Shown: piece after piece, positions 16,378-25,095 of the stretch
How the letters are laid out: the number at the start of each line of letters is the position of its first letter
Numbering within the stretch: position 1 is the first letter of the stretch
NCBI RefSeq assembly: GCF_008042125.1
Contig: NZ_RDBI01000040.1
Location: 2,140,497-2,177,418, forward strand
Source: Streptomyces sp. MS191
GTDB lineage: Bacteria; Actinomycetota; Actinomycetes; Streptomycetales; Streptomycetaceae
Reading direction: 5' to 3'
DNA length: 36,922 nt
Translations under genes and position numbers: made by a program
Notes under the pieces: generated by a model
Told to the model about the DNA's origin: nothing
What the model saw: the letters and a program-made list of their open reading frames with translations, nothing else
Databases searched by the model: none

Positions 16378-16758
16378 CTATGCCGAGAGGGGCCTGGCGT
16401 CCTCGCTCACGGCGGCGTCCACGTCCCCGTACACCTCGAAGAGGCGCCGCACCCCGAGCGCCGCCAGGACCCGGTTGACGTGCGCGCCCTCCATGGCGTC
16501 CGGCGCGGGCAGCACGACGTGCAGCCGGCCGCGGCAGGAGTACATCAGCCGGCGGGCGGCGATCAGCACGCCGACCCCGCTGGAGTCGCAGAACACCACG
16601 CCCGAGAGGTCCAGGACCACATCGTGGCGCCCGTCGGCGACGGCGTCGTGGACCCGTCTGCGGACCAGAGGAGAGGTCACCAGGTCCAGCTCCCCGCGGA
16701 TGCGCAGCACCGTCCACGGGCCCTGTTCGTCTTCGTCTTCCTCGACGTGGAGCGTCAC
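16378..16758 (-). CDS. STAS-domain anti-sigma factor antagonist
   Basis: 126 residues, GTG at 16758. A single STAS domain contains TVLRIRGELDLVTSPLVRRRV, VVLDLSGVVFCDSSGVGVLIAARR and a C-terminal helix. The phosphorylatable serine fits Ser59 or Ser60 in CDSSGVGVL. Such proteins release a sigma factor by binding an RsbW-like kinase when unphosphorylated. The acidic N-terminal run EEDEDEQGPW is unusual but short. It is divergent from the ECF-type sigma gene at 16981, although STAS proteins normally serve SigB/SigF-type, not ECF, systems. It leads a two-gene operon with the EF-hand protein. Confidence 0.9.
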   Translation of the reverse strand: MTLHVEEDEDEQGPWTVLRIRGELDLVTSPLVRRRVHDAVADGRHDVVLDLSGVVFCDSSGVGVLIAARRLMYSCRGRLHVVLPAPDAMEGAHVNRVLAALGVRRLFEVYGDVDAAVSEDARPLSA

Positions 16759-16980
16759 CGATCGCGCCCTTCAAACGGAGGGAGTCCTTCCCGTGCCTCT
16801 CCCGCTGCCCCGGGAGAACCGCGCGAAACCCCCCGTATCGTGATTGACGCTTTCCTTACCATCAGGAATTCCGTCAAGAGCGCACTTGCGGCAAAGAGGA
16901 GTGCGCCAGTGCCGCGGCGCATTACTTTGGAGTATGAACTCGGGTCGGGAGGGCCGCCGCAGAGCTCCGGAGGGCTTCGT

Positions 16981-17562
16981 ATGGCGAAGGACACACCACC
17001 GCGCTGGGACCGCAGGATGCAACAGCGGCTGGCGCGGGGCGAGGCAGCCGCGCTCGGGGAGCTGTACGACCGCTTCGCCTCGCTGGTGCACAGCCTCGCC
17101 CACCGGGTGCTCGACGACGACGACGCGGCCGACCAGGTCACCCGCGAGGTCTTCGGCTACATCTGGGAGAACCCCGACGCCTACGACCCCAAGGAGGGCA
17201 ACATGCGCTCCTGGGTCGCGCGGCTGACCCAGCGGCAGGCCGTGCACCGGCTGCGCCAGACCGAGGCGGTGGCCTACGCGGAGAGCGGCGAGGGGTCCGC
17301 GGAGGAGCTGGAGCAGAAGGTGCGCCGGGCCTCGGTGGCGGCCCGCGCCGACTACATCGTGACGTCGATGCCGGCGCCGCTGCGGGCCGCGCTGGAACTG
17401 GCCTATTTCCAGCGGCGCGACTACCGGCAGACCGCGGCCGACCTCGGCGTGACGGAGGACGAGGCGCGGCGCCGGCTGCGGCTCGGCCTCCAGCTGCTGT
17501 CGTCCGCGAACACCCGCCCGCTGGAGGGGTCTTCGCCACCCGGTTACGGGCGTGCCCGGTGA
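16981..17562 (+). CDS. ECF-like sigma-70 family RNA polymerase sigma factor
   Basis: 193 residues from ATG at 16981 after CGGAGGG. Region 2 spans about residues 25-95 (GELYDRFASLVHSLAHRVLDDDDAADQVTREVFGYIWENPDAYDP, then MRSWVARLTQRQAVHRLRQTE). Region 4 spans about 130-180 (MPAPLRAALELAYFQRRDYRQTAADLGVTEDEARRRLRLGLQLL). A GTG at 16909 with its own good RBS would add 24 residues, but the added codons (ATT, ACT, TTG, TAT, GAA, CTT, CGT) are atypical for this genome, so that stretch is treated as leader. The stop overlaps the anti-sigma start as GTGA, implying coupled, stoichiometric synthesis. Confidence 0.88.
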   Translation: MAKDTPPRWDRRMQQRLARGEAAALGELYDRFASLVHSLAHRVLDDDDAADQVTREVFGYIWENPDAYDPKEGNMRSWVARLTQRQAVHRLRQTEAVAYAESGEGSAEELEQKVRRASVAARADYIVTSMPAPLRAALELAYFQRRDYRQTAADLGVTEDEARRRLRLGLQLLSSANTRPLEGSSPPGYGRAR

Positions 17563-18839
17563 CCGGGTCCAACGGCTCCGACGACACCCCCGACGAGGTC
17601 GCACGCGCGCCTCGGATACCGGGACCGCGCTGGGCGGCGGACGACCACGCCGACCTGTCGCGCGCCGTCCCGCCCGCGGACGCACCCGGCCCGGCCCCGG
17701 ACCTCCCGCCGACGCCACCTCCTCCCCCGCCGCCGCCTTCGCACACCGTGCTCAAGTCCCTGCTCGGGGCCTGGGCGCTGTCGGCGTGCTCGGCGGAGGA
17801 GACCGAAGCGGTCGAGAACCACCTCACCGAATGCGCCCCGTGCGCCGACGAGGCCCTGCGCCTGCGGGACGCGGTCGGCCTGCTGCACGCGGAACGGGAC
17901 CTGGACCTCGACCCGCTGCTGCGCTCCCGGGTCCTGGAGAACTGCCTCGGCCGCCGACCGGCCCGGATCCCGGTGCCGGCCTGGGCCGCCCCGTACGACG
18001 CGGAGACGGCCCGGCTGGACGCGCTGCTCCAGGACATCGGCGAGTCGGAGTGGCACGCCCCGGTCCGGCTGAAGTGGTTCGAGGAGGAGCGCCCGGCCAG
18101 CCGCCGGACCACGGTGGCCGGTGTGATCGGGCACCTGCTCACGGTCGACGGCCTGGTGTCGACGGCCCTGGGCCTGGACGACCCGCTCGGCGGCGGCCGG
18201 ACCGCGTCCCCGGTCTCGCCGACCGCGCGGACGGAGGCGTACTGGCAGAGCTCGGACCATCCGGTGACGCGCGGCGTGCGCGAACCGTGGCGCGACCAGA
18301 GTCACACCCTGATCCGCACGGTCTCCTTCGCCGGGCGCGGCGTCGCGGACCTCACCGTGACCTACGGGGACTTCGCGCTGCCGATGCGCGACTCGCTGCT
18401 GGAGCGGGCCTTCGAGTGCTGGGTGCACGCGGACGACATCGCCAACGCCGTGGCGTACCCGTACGAGCCGCCGAGCGGGGCGCACCTGCACGGGATGATC
18501 GACCTGGCGGCCCGGCTGCTGCCGGCCGCCCTGGCCGGTCGCCGCCGCGCGGGTCTGGCCGCTCCGCCCCGCCACCTGGTCGAGGCGGGTGCCCCGGGCC
18601 GCTCGCTCCATCTGGAGGTCGAGGGGGCCGGCGGCGGCCACTGGTACATCGCCCTCGACTCGCCGGCGGCCATGGGTTCACCGGACCACGCGGTGGCCCA
18701 GGTGGCGATGGACGGTGTCGAGTTCTGCCAGCTGGTGGCGGGACACGTGCCGCCCGAGGAGGCCGCGGCGGGCCAGGACGGCGACCGCGAGGCGATCCGG
18801 GACGTCCTGTTCGCGGCGGCGTCGCTGAGCAGGCTGTAG
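17559..18839 (+). CDS. Zinc-finger anti-sigma factor fused to a maleylpyruvate-isomerase/mycothiol-dependent (MDMPI-like) domain
   Basis: 426 residues, GTG at 17559 overlapping the sigma stop by four bases. Residues 1-60 are low-complexity and Pro-rich with a run of about 12 prolines. Residues 65-115 form the anti-sigma zinc finger with the HX3CX2C motif HLTECAPC (His88, Cys92, Cys95). From about residue 145 a maleylpyruvate-isomerase-like domain follows, with ETARLDALLQDIGESEWHAPVRLKWFEEERPASRRTTVAGVIGHLLTVDGLV and the later FECWVHADDIANAVAYPYEPP. No membrane segment is visible, so it is a cytosolic regulator. The fused domain suggests sensing of mycothiol, a thiol-reactive metabolite or metal, but that is inference. 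Confidence 0.85.
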   Translation: MTGSNGSDDTPDEVARAPRIPGPRWAADDHADLSRAVPPADAPGPAPDLPPTPPPPPPPPSHTVLKSLLGAWALSACSAEETEAVENHLTECAPCADEALRLRDAVGLLHAERDLDLDPLLRSRVLENCLGRRPARIPVPAWAAPYDAETARLDALLQDIGESEWHAPVRLKWFEEERPASRRTTVAGVIGHLLTVDGLVSTALGLDDPLGGGRTASPVSPTARTEAYWQSSDHPVTRGVREPWRDQSHTLIRTVSFAGRGVADLTVTYGDFALPMRDSLLERAFECWVHADDIANAVAYPYEPPSGAHLHGMIDLAARLLPAALAGRRRAGLAAPPRHLVEAGAPGRSLHLEVEGAGGGHWYIALDSPAAMGSPDHAVAQVAMDGVEFCQLVAGHVPPEEAAAGQDGDREAIRDVLFAAASLSRL

Positions 18840-18842
18840 CGG

Positions 18843-18868
18843 GGGCAGGGGCGTGCACGCCCCTGCCC
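18843..18868. terminator. Bidirectional terminator between anti-sigma gene and purU
   Basis: A perfect 26-bp palindrome built on gggcaggggcg and its complement, centred on gtgcac. It lies 4 bp past the anti-sigma stop and 17 bp before the purU stop (18885), the expected place for a shared terminator of convergent genes. Confidence 0.8.
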
Positions 18869-18884
18869 GCTCCGGCGCGACCCG

Positions 18885-19736
18885 TCAGGCGAAGACGACC
18901 GTGCGGCGGCCGTTGAGCAGGATGCGGCGCTCCGCGTGCCACTTCACGGCCCGTGCCAGGGCCTGGCACTCGACGTCGCGGCCGATCGCCACCAGCTGGT
19001 CCGGGGTGACCTCGTGGCCCACCCGCTCGACCTCCTGCTCGATGATCGGGCCCTCGTCGAGGTCGGCCGTCACGTAGTGGGCGGTCGCGCCGATCAGCTT
19101 CACCCCGCGCGTGTGCGCCTGGTGGTAGGGCTTCGCGCCCTTGAAGCTCGGCAGGAAGGAGTGGTGGATGTTGATGATCCGGCCCGACAGCCGCTTGCAC
19201 AGGTCGTCGGAGAGCACCTGCATGTAGCGGGCGAGGACGACGAGCTCCACCTCCTCGGCGCGGACGAGCTCCAGGAGCTCCGCCTCCGCCTCCGCCTTGG
19301 TGTCCTTGGTGACCGGAATGTGCCGGAACGGGATGCCGTACGAGCCCACCAGCTCCGCGAAGTCGGTGTGGTTGGACACGACGGCGACGATCTCGACCGG
19401 CAGCGCCCCGATGCGGGAGCGGAAGAGCAGGTCGTTCAGGCAGTGCCCGAACTTCGACACCATCAGCACGACACGCATGCGCTCGTCGGCCCGGTCGAGC
19501 TGCCACTCCATGTCGAAGGCGTCGCCCACCGCGGCGAAGCTGGCCCGCAGCTTGTCCACCGACACCGGCGCCTCGGCCGAGAAGTGGACCCGCATGAAGA
19601 AGAGGCCGGTGTCCCGGTCCCCGAACTGCTGGCTGTCCTCGATGTTGCAGCCCGTGATGAACAGGTAGCTCGACACGGCGTGCACGATGCCCTGTTTGTC
19701 CGGGCAGGAAAGCGTGAGGACGTACTGGTCGGTCAT
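18885..19736 (-). CDS. purU: Formyltetrahydrofolate deformylase
   Basis: 283 residues from ATG at 19734-19736 (M-T-D-Q-Y-V); an upstream ATG at 19754 would add six residues. The N-terminal ACT domain (about 1-85, VLTLSCPDKQGIVHAVSSYLF) is followed by the formyl-transferase/hydrolase domain with VVSNHTDF, INIHHSFLPSFKGAKPYHQAH (formyl-THF binding and catalytic histidine) and GATAHYVTADLDEGPIIEQ (catalytic aspartate). It hydrolyses 10-formyl-THF to formate and THF in the cytoplasm, balancing one-carbon pools and supplying formate to PurT. Length and motifs are standard for PurU. It is co-directional with the SCO4402-family gene upstream, 46 bp away. Confidence 0.95.
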   Translation of the reverse strand: MTDQYVLTLSCPDKQGIVHAVSSYLFITGCNIEDSQQFGDRDTGLFFMRVHFSAEAPVSVDKLRASFAAVGDAFDMEWQLDRADERMRVVLMVSKFGHCLNDLLFRSRIGALPVEIVAVVSNHTDFAELVGSYGIPFRHIPVTKDTKAEAEAELLELVRAEEVELVVLARYMQVLSDDLCKRLSGRIINIHHSFLPSFKGAKPYHQAHTRGVKLIGATAHYVTADLDEGPIIEQEVERVGHEVTPDQLVAIGRDVECQALARAVKWHAERRILLNGRRTVVFA

Positions 19737-19782
19737 CCCCGTAGCGTGCCACACGCGGGGAGAACGCCCCGGCCTCCGTCCG

Positions 19783-20265
19783 TCAGGCGGACCGGGTCAT
19801 GATCCGGAGCACGTCCAGCGAACGCGGGGGCGCGTCCGGGTCCTCGCCGTCGGCCGACGCCAGCCGCACGTGCGCCTCACGGGCGGCACGGACGGCCTCC
19901 GGCCAGCCGTGATGGTCCATGTAGGCCGAGACGGGGGCGTCCGGGCCGACCTGGTGCATGATCCTCAGCACCCGGAGCACGGCCACGTCGACGAGCGCGG
20001 CCTCCCCCGAGTCGCGGAAGACCGTACCCACGTACTTCTCGGCGGACCAGTTGTCGAGCCAGGTGTCCTCGACCAGGCGGTAGACGGCGTCGGTGACGTC
20101 GCCGTACCCCTCGTGGCCGGCCAGCCAGGTGGTCTCGTGGAACCCGGGGTCGGAAAGCATGTGCAGCGCCGAGCGCACGTTGCTGCGCCAGCGCCACCAA
20201 GGCAAGTCGTTGAGCGGCATGCCGCCCATGGTGGAGGAGCGACGGCCGCGACGGGAAGAGTTCAT
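19783..20265 (-). CDS. SCO4402 family protein (conserved Streptomyces protein of unknown function)
   Basis: 160 residues from ATG at 20263-20265 (M-N-S-S-R-R-G). ATGs at 20229 and 20220 (M-P-L-N-D-L-P-W-W) are alternatives and no strong RBS decides. The body (LPWWRWRSNVRSALHMLSDPGFHETTWLAGHEGYGDVTDAVYRLVEDTWLDNWSAEKYVGTVFRD, then VLRVLRIMHQVGPDAPVSAYMDHHGWPEAV) is recognised from memory as the SCO4402 family, which is highly conserved in Streptomyces. No catalytic motif, signal peptide or membrane segment is visible; it is acidic, tryptophan-rich and probably cytosolic. It lies upstream of purU on the same strand and divergent from the binding-protein gene. Confidence 0.82.
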   Translation of the reverse strand: MNSSRRGRRSSTMGGMPLNDLPWWRWRSNVRSALHMLSDPGFHETTWLAGHEGYGDVTDAVYRLVEDTWLDNWSAEKYVGTVFRDSGEAALVDVAVLRVLRIMHQVGPDAPVSAYMDHHGWPEAVRAAREAHVRLASADGEDPDAPPRSLDVLRIMTRSA

Positions 20266-20404
20266 CGAACCGGAGACTGGACTGGACACGTTTCGATCGT
20301 ACGTTCCCTGCCGACCGGTCCCGACCGGCCCCCGCAATTCACCTTCACGTCACCCAACGTTGAACCATGCTCACTCCCGCGTTACCCATGAGGCGGAATT
20401 GTGC

Positions 20405-21679
20405 ATGCCCATGACCGGTAGGCGACTGACCTCATTCCTCGCGCACGTCACGACCGCGGCGGCCGGAGCGTCGCTGCTCACCGGATGTGGCGTGCTCCCT
20501 GGTGCCACGGGGGGCTCCAGGGAGCCCGTCACGGTGATGACCTGGGCACCCGACGGCACCCGGGCCACCAACATGCCGGGCATGCCCGCCATGGCCAAGG
20601 CCTACGCCCGCTGGATCAACGAGTCCGGCGGGATCGACGGCCACGAGCTCCGCGTCCTCACCTGCAACGAGGAGAACACCTCCGCCGGCGCGGCGGGCTG
20701 CGCGCGCCGGGCCGTGAAGGAGGGGGCCGTGGCCGTCGTCGGCTCCTACAGCCGGCACGGACAGGCCTTCCTCGCCCCCCTGGAGGCCGCCGGGATCCCG
20801 TACATCGGCGGCTACGGCGTCACCGAGGACGAGTTCACCAGCCCCCTCTCCTACCCCGTCAACGGCGGCCAGGCGTCCCTGCTCGCCGGCAACGGGATCC
20901 AGCTCGCCGAGTCCTGCCGCAAGGTCTCCCTCGTCCGGCCGGACAACGCGGCCGGCGACAAGCTGCCCGACCTCCTCAACTCCGGCCTGCGCAAGTCCCG
21001 GCACGGCAGCGCCATCGACATCCCGGCCGCGGAGGACTCCACCGAGTACACCCGGCAGGCCGGCCGGGCCCGCTCCAAGGCCGGCCGCGACAAGGGCTGC
21101 GTCACCGCCGTGCTCGGCGAGCGCACCCAGACGTTCTTCGACTCGTTCCGCCGGCTGCCCGGGAACGCGCAGGCCGGCGACGGCGACGAGGGCGTCCGCA
21201 TCTCCTCGGTGCTCGGCAGCGTCGCCCAGCCGGTCATCGACCGCACCGGCGGCCCCCACAGCCCCTTCGAGGGCGCCTACGTGACCGGGTGGTACCCGGA
21301 GGAGAACGACCCGAGCTGGGCCCCGATGCGCAGGGTGATCAAGGAGCAGGCCTTCGTCGACAACCGCGTCGACCCGGCCGACGCCGGCGTGCAGACGACC
21401 TGGATCGCCTACACCGTCCTGAAGCAGGTCGTCGAGTCGCTCGACACCGACACCGTCGACGCGAACGCCCTCTCGATGGCCCTCGACCGCGGGGTCGAGA
21501 TCGACACCGGCGGCCTCACGCCGCCGCTGCGCTGGCGGCACGAGGACCTGCTCGGCGCCACCGGCTTCCCCCGGATCGTCAACCACCAGGTGACGTTCCA
21601 AGTGGTGCGCCAGGGACGGCTGGTGGCCCAGAAGCCCGGCTTCGTCGACGTCGGCCAGACCGTCCTCACCGCCCCGTAG
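20405..21679 (+). CDS. ABC transporter substrate-binding lipoprotein, branched-chain amino-acid type (Peripla_BP_6)
   Basis: 424 residues from ATG at 20405 with GAGGCGGAA upstream; ATG at 20411 is also possible. The lipoprotein signal has lipobox LLTGC with Cys28. The type I periplasmic-binding fold shows TVMTWAPDGTRATNMPGMPAMAKAYARWINESGGIDGHELRVLTCNEEN, GAVAVVGSYSRHGQAFLAPLEAAGIPYIGGYGVTEDEF and GAYVTGWYPEENDPSWAPMRRVIKEQAF. LivJ-like proteins deliver amino acids or amides to an ABC permease, but no permease or ATPase gene is adjacent, so it is an orphan solute-binding or sensory lipoprotein. It is divergent from the SCO4402-family gene. Confidence 0.88.
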   Translation: MPMTGRRLTSFLAHVTTAAAGASLLTGCGVLPGATGGSREPVTVMTWAPDGTRATNMPGMPAMAKAYARWINESGGIDGHELRVLTCNEENTSAGAAGCARRAVKEGAVAVVGSYSRHGQAFLAPLEAAGIPYIGGYGVTEDEFTSPLSYPVNGGQASLLAGNGIQLAESCRKVSLVRPDNAAGDKLPDLLNSGLRKSRHGSAIDIPAAEDSTEYTRQAGRARSKAGRDKGCVTAVLGERTQTFFDSFRRLPGNAQAGDGDEGVRISSVLGSVAQPVIDRTGGPHSPFEGAYVTGWYPEENDPSWAPMRRVIKEQAFVDNRVDPADAGVQTTWIAYTVLKQVVESLDTDTVDANALSMALDRGVEIDTGGLTPPLRWRHEDLLGATGFPRIVNHQVTFQVVRQGRLVAQKPGFVDVGQTVLTAP

Positions 21680-21699
21680 GGCCGCGCCGGACCATCCGA

Positions 21700-21725
21700 C
21701 CGCCGGGCGGGGCGGCGCCCGGCGG
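21700..21725. terminator. Bidirectional terminator hairpin
   Basis: A 10-bp perfect stem, ccgccgggcg (21700-21709) and cgcccggcgg (21716-21725), has a 6-nt loop. It lies 20 bp past the lipoprotein stop and 11 bp before the stop of the convergent gene at 21737. Confidence 0.75.
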
Positions 21726-21736
21726 ATCGGCGGCGG

Positions 21737-23149
21737 TCAGAGCTGGGTGGGCGTCCGCTTCGACAGCCCGTACTTCGTGGCGGTCGGGTTCCACAGCCCG
21801 GCCGCCTCGCGCTTGGCGACGGTGGCTTCGCTGCTCGCCTTGCCCGCGGCGGCCGTCTCGCCCGTGCTGCGCGCCTTGCCGCCCTTGCACAGCTTCTTGT
21901 TCTTCATCTGGTCGGCCCAGGCCGCGTAGTGGTCGTCCGCGGAGGCGGACGCCTGCCACGCCTTCGTCAGGGACGCCGTCAGCTCCGAGTTGTTCGGCAG
22001 CCGGTCGACCGACAGCGCCTCCAGGCGGGTCACCAGACCGCGGCGCTGCTCGGCGGCGCCCCGCAGGTCGGAACCGGCCTGGTCGAGGTTCTTGCACTGC
22101 TTGATGGACTCGACCGAACGGATCACCGCGTCACGGCTGTTGTTGCTGTCGGCGAGGAGCTTGTCGAGCGCCTTCGCCTGCGGCTCGGCCGGGTCGGCCG
22201 CCTTCTCCGTGGGGGCGGTGGACGGCGTGCCGGTGGTGGCGGCCACGGGCTGGCCGGACTTCTTGTCCTTGTCGTCGTCGCCACCGCTGAGGAGCGCGCC
22301 GGCACCGAGGCCGACGACCGCGCAGCCGATGACGACGGCGGCGATCAGCGCGACGGGCGACCTGCGGCGCGGCTCGGGCTCGTCGTCGTACCCGTCCTGG
22401 TAGGCGTCCTGGTACGGCGACGGCTGCTGCTGACGGAACTGCTGCTGCGGCGGCTGCTGCGCGTACGGGGCCTGCTGGTACTGCTGCTGGTACTGCTGCC
22501 GCGGGGCCTGGTGCTGCGGCTGCGCGGACGGCTGCGGCATCTGCGACGTCGTGTCGCTGCGGAAGAGGTTGTCGAACTCCGCGGGGGGCTGCCGCTCGCC
22601 GTGCATCTGCGCCGGTACGGGAGCGATGTACTGGGTCGCGTCGGACGCGCCGGCCGGCGGAGCCGGCTGCTGCAGCGGGCCCGTCCCGAGGAACCGGGTG
22701 TCCGGGCCGCCGCCCTGCCCGGCGACCGGCGGGATGTACTGGGTGGCCTGCATGTCGGAGGCCGGGGCGGCCGGCGGATAGCCGTAGCCCGGCTGCGGCG
22801 CCTGCGGCTGCACGTCGGAGGCCGGGGCGGCCGAGGGGTAGCCGTAGCCCCCCTGCGGCGGCTGCGCCCCGGGTATGGCGCCCGGCATCGGCCCCGGCGG
22901 CCCGCCCTGCGGGACCGGCGGCATGTACTGGGTCGCCTGCATGTCCGCGGCGCCGCCCGGCACGGCCTCCGGCGGCAGCGGCTGCCCCTGCTGCCCACCG
23001 GGGCCCCAGCCGCCGCCCCACGGCTGCCCGCCGGCCGGCCCGGCGGCATGGCCGCCCGCCGCACCACCGTCGGCGGGCAGCACGACACCTTCGTGCGTGG
23101 GCCGCCCCGCCGGGTACTGCGGCTCCGGACCCTGTCCGCTTTGCGTCAC
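21737..23149 (-). CDS. Low-complexity single-pass membrane protein with ATQY repeats
   Basis: 470 residues, ATG at 23149. Residues 1-260 are cytoplasmic and dominated by Pro, Gly, Gln and Ala. They contain three repeats of the type (S/A)D(M/A)xATQYxxPV (QATQYMPPVPQG, QATQYIPPVAGQG, DATQYIAPVPAQ) and a Gln-rich stretch (QQYQQQYQQ). A single membrane helix (SPVALIAAVVIGCAVVGLGAGALL) lies at about 261-285. The extracellular C-terminal 185 residues are Lys/Ala-rich and helical, with two cysteines (KQCKNLD, KKLCKGG) and no enzyme motif. ATQY/TQY motifs are common in actinobacterial substrates of PASTA-type Ser/Thr kinases and as FHA ligands, so a signalling or envelope role is possible but unproven. 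Confidence 0.8.
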   Translation of the reverse strand: MTQSGQGPEPQYPAGRPTHEGVVLPADGGAAGGHAAGPAGGQPWGGGWGPGGQQGQPLPPEAVPGGAADMQATQYMPPVPQGGPPGPMPGAIPGAQPPQGGYGYPSAAPASDVQPQAPQPGYGYPPAAPASDMQATQYIPPVAGQGGGPDTRFLGTGPLQQPAPPAGASDATQYIAPVPAQMHGERQPPAEFDNLFRSDTTSQMPQPSAQPQHQAPRQQYQQQYQQAPYAQQPPQQQFRQQQPSPYQDAYQDGYDDEPEPRRRSPVALIAAVVIGCAVVGLGAGALLSGGDDDKDKKSGQPVAATTGTPSTAPTEKAADPAEPQAKALDKLLADSNNSRDAVIRSVESIKQCKNLDQAGSDLRGAAEQRRGLVTRLEALSVDRLPNNSELTASLTKAWQASASADDHYAAWADQMKNKKLCKGGKARSTGETAAAGKASSEATVAKREAAGLWNPTATKYGLSKRTPTQL

Positions 23150-23214
23150 CGGGACTCCTACTGATGGACCTACGGAATCGTCGGCCCACGCTACCGGGTG
23201 CGTCCGGCGGCGTG

Positions 23215-23241
23215 CACACGCGTGTGATTCCGATTACACAC
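23215..23241. promoter_or_regulatory. Palindromic operator candidate upstream of the ATQY-repeat protein
   Basis: A perfect 12-bp palindrome, cacacgcgtgtg (23215-23226), overlaps an interrupted one, GTGTG-N10-CACAC (23222-23241), about 66-92 bp upstream of the start at 23149 (minus strand). No family is assigned. The rest of 23150-23446 shows nothing else recognisable. Confidence 0.3.
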
Positions 23242-23446
23242 CTGGGACAACTCCCGTGACGCACACCCCTGGTGAGCGGGCGTGACGACGCTCACGTCCC
23301 GTCCCCGGCGGTGGGCCGGACCCCCGATCCGACCGCGCGGCACACCACTCCCCCGGTCCTCCCCTTCTTCACCGCCCTCCCCGTCCACCTTCCTCTCCGC
23401 CGTTCCCCGCTGCCGCGCCCACCTCGGCGCTGTGCGGGGCCGCGCC

Positions 23447-24829
23447 TCACGCCGCGTGGAGCGCGAGCCGGGTGCCGAACTCGCGGACCGCCGGCTCCCG
23501 GGAGAAGGGTTCGAGGCGCTCCTTCAGGTCGTCCAGGTACTCCGCACCCCGGGACGACCGCAGGGTGCCCAGGAGTTCGAGCGCCTGCGTGCCCGCGTGG
23601 CAGGCCTGTTCCACCTCGCGCCGCTGGACGTGGGCCGAGGCCAGCAGGACCAGGCCGATCGCACGGCGCCGGGCCCGCGTCTCGGGGTGACCGGTCAGGG
23701 AGTCCTCCGCGGCGCGCGCCGCCGCCTCCGCCTGTCCCAGGTCCCGGTGGCAGTGGGCCAGTTCGTCGGCCAGGTAGGCGTGGTCGAAGTGCGCGATCCA
23801 CGCCGGGTCGTCCCCCGAGTCCGGGTCCGCCCGCTCCAGCGCCCGCACCGCGCGACCCGCCACCACCTCGAAGGCCCGCGCGTCCCCCAGCAGCGCGTGG
23901 CCACGGGCCTCCGCCGCGCAGAACATCGCCTCCGCCCGCGGCGTCACCCGACCCCGCGCGCCCTCCTGCGCCGCCCGCGCCAGCTGCGCGATCTCCCGGG
24001 GGTTGCCGAGCTGCGCCGCCAGATGACTCATCGAGGCCGCCAGCACGTACCCGCCGTAGCCGCGGTCCCCGGCCGCCTGCGCCATCCGCAGCGCCTGGAT
24101 GTAGTAGCGCTGGGCGAGCCCCGGCTGCCCGGTGTCCACCGCCATGTAGCCGGCCAGCTCCGTCAGCCGTGCGACGGCCCCGAAGAGCTGCCGGCCCACC
24201 GACTCCCGGTACGAACCCGACAGCATCCCCGACACCACGCTGTTCAGGTAGTGCACGACCACCGGGCGGACGTGACCGGAGCCGAACCGGCGGTCGAGGT
24301 CGACCAGCGCGGCCGTCATCGCCCGGACCGCCTCCACGTCCGCGATCCCCACGCGCGCCCCGGCCGACCGCGCCACCTGCGCGTCCGCACCGGTGATCAG
24401 CCAGTCCCGGCTCGGCTCCACCAGCGCGGAGGCGGCCACGGTCGACCCCGAGAGGAAGTCCCGGCGGCCCACGTCGCTGCGCCACAGCTCGCAGACCTGC
24501 TCGATCGCGCCGAGCACCGTCGGCGCGAACTGCAGCCCGACGCCGGAGGCCAGGTTCCGGCCGTTCGCCATGCCGATCTCGTCGATCGTGACCGTGCGGC
24601 CCAGCTTGCGGCCCAGCGCCTCCGCGATGATCCCCGGCGCCCGGCCGCGCGGCTGCTGACCCCGTAGCCATCGCGCCACCGACGTCTTGTCGTAGCGCAG
24701 GTCGAGGCCGCGCTCCGCTCCGACCATGTTCACCCTGCGCGCGAGGCCGGCGTTGGAACACGCGGCCTCCTGAATGAGCACCTGCAGCCGTTCGTTCGGC
24801 TGACGGGCAACGAGTGGCCTGGCTGCCAT
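23447..24829 (-). CDS. HTH transcriptional regulator with TPR-like repeats (NsdA/NsdB-like family)
   Basis: 460 residues, ATG at 24827-24829 with AGGGGG upstream. The N-terminus (about 1-70) is a DNA-binding region: ERLQVLIQEAACSNAGLARRVNMVGAERGLDLRYDKTSVARWLRGQQPRGRAPGIIAEAL. A conserved linker follows (VGLQFAPTVLGAIEQVCELWRSDVGRRDFLSG), then TPR-like helices from about 190 to the end (LAQRYYIQALRMAQAAGDRGYGGYVLAASMSHLAAQLG and similar). The architecture matches the Streptomyces family that includes NsdA and NsdB, negative regulators of differentiation and antibiotic production. Which member this is cannot be settled from memory. It is divergent from the PrimPol-like gene, an arrangement that suggests joint function. 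Confidence 0.85.
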   Translation of the reverse strand: MAARPLVARQPNERLQVLIQEAACSNAGLARRVNMVGAERGLDLRYDKTSVARWLRGQQPRGRAPGIIAEALGRKLGRTVTIDEIGMANGRNLASGVGLQFAPTVLGAIEQVCELWRSDVGRRDFLSGSTVAASALVEPSRDWLITGADAQVARSAGARVGIADVEAVRAMTAALVDLDRRFGSGHVRPVVVHYLNSVVSGMLSGSYRESVGRQLFGAVARLTELAGYMAVDTGQPGLAQRYYIQALRMAQAAGDRGYGGYVLAASMSHLAAQLGNPREIAQLARAAQEGARGRVTPRAEAMFCAAEARGHALLGDARAFEVVAGRAVRALERADPDSGDDPAWIAHFDHAYLADELAHCHRDLGQAEAAARAAEDSLTGHPETRARRRAIGLVLLASAHVQRREVEQACHAGTQALELLGTLRSSRGAEYLDDLKERLEPFSREPAVREFGTRLALHAA

Positions 24830-25095
24830 GACTACCCCCTGAGGCCGGTGTGCGAGCGATAGGACTGATCACTGCCCGGCGGATATCCGGTCAATGCAGA
24901 TGTGAACACGCGAAACCGGACGCATCGGCCACTGCCCTGTGGTCGACACCCCCCATCACCGGCTACCCATCCGCCGCTCCCCGCAGCACGCGCGCCCCCG
25001 CCCGTGCACCGATGCGCCCCACATGCAGGATCGATGCTCCACACCGCTCTTCGTCCCGCCCGTAACCCCAGGTGGCGGCGGGAGTTGAGTTCACC

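Noticed and set aside
16909..16980. Upstream GTG start (16909) for the sigma factor gene
   Set aside because: It has a good RBS, but the 24 added codons include many A/T-ending codons foreign to this genome; kept only as an alternative.
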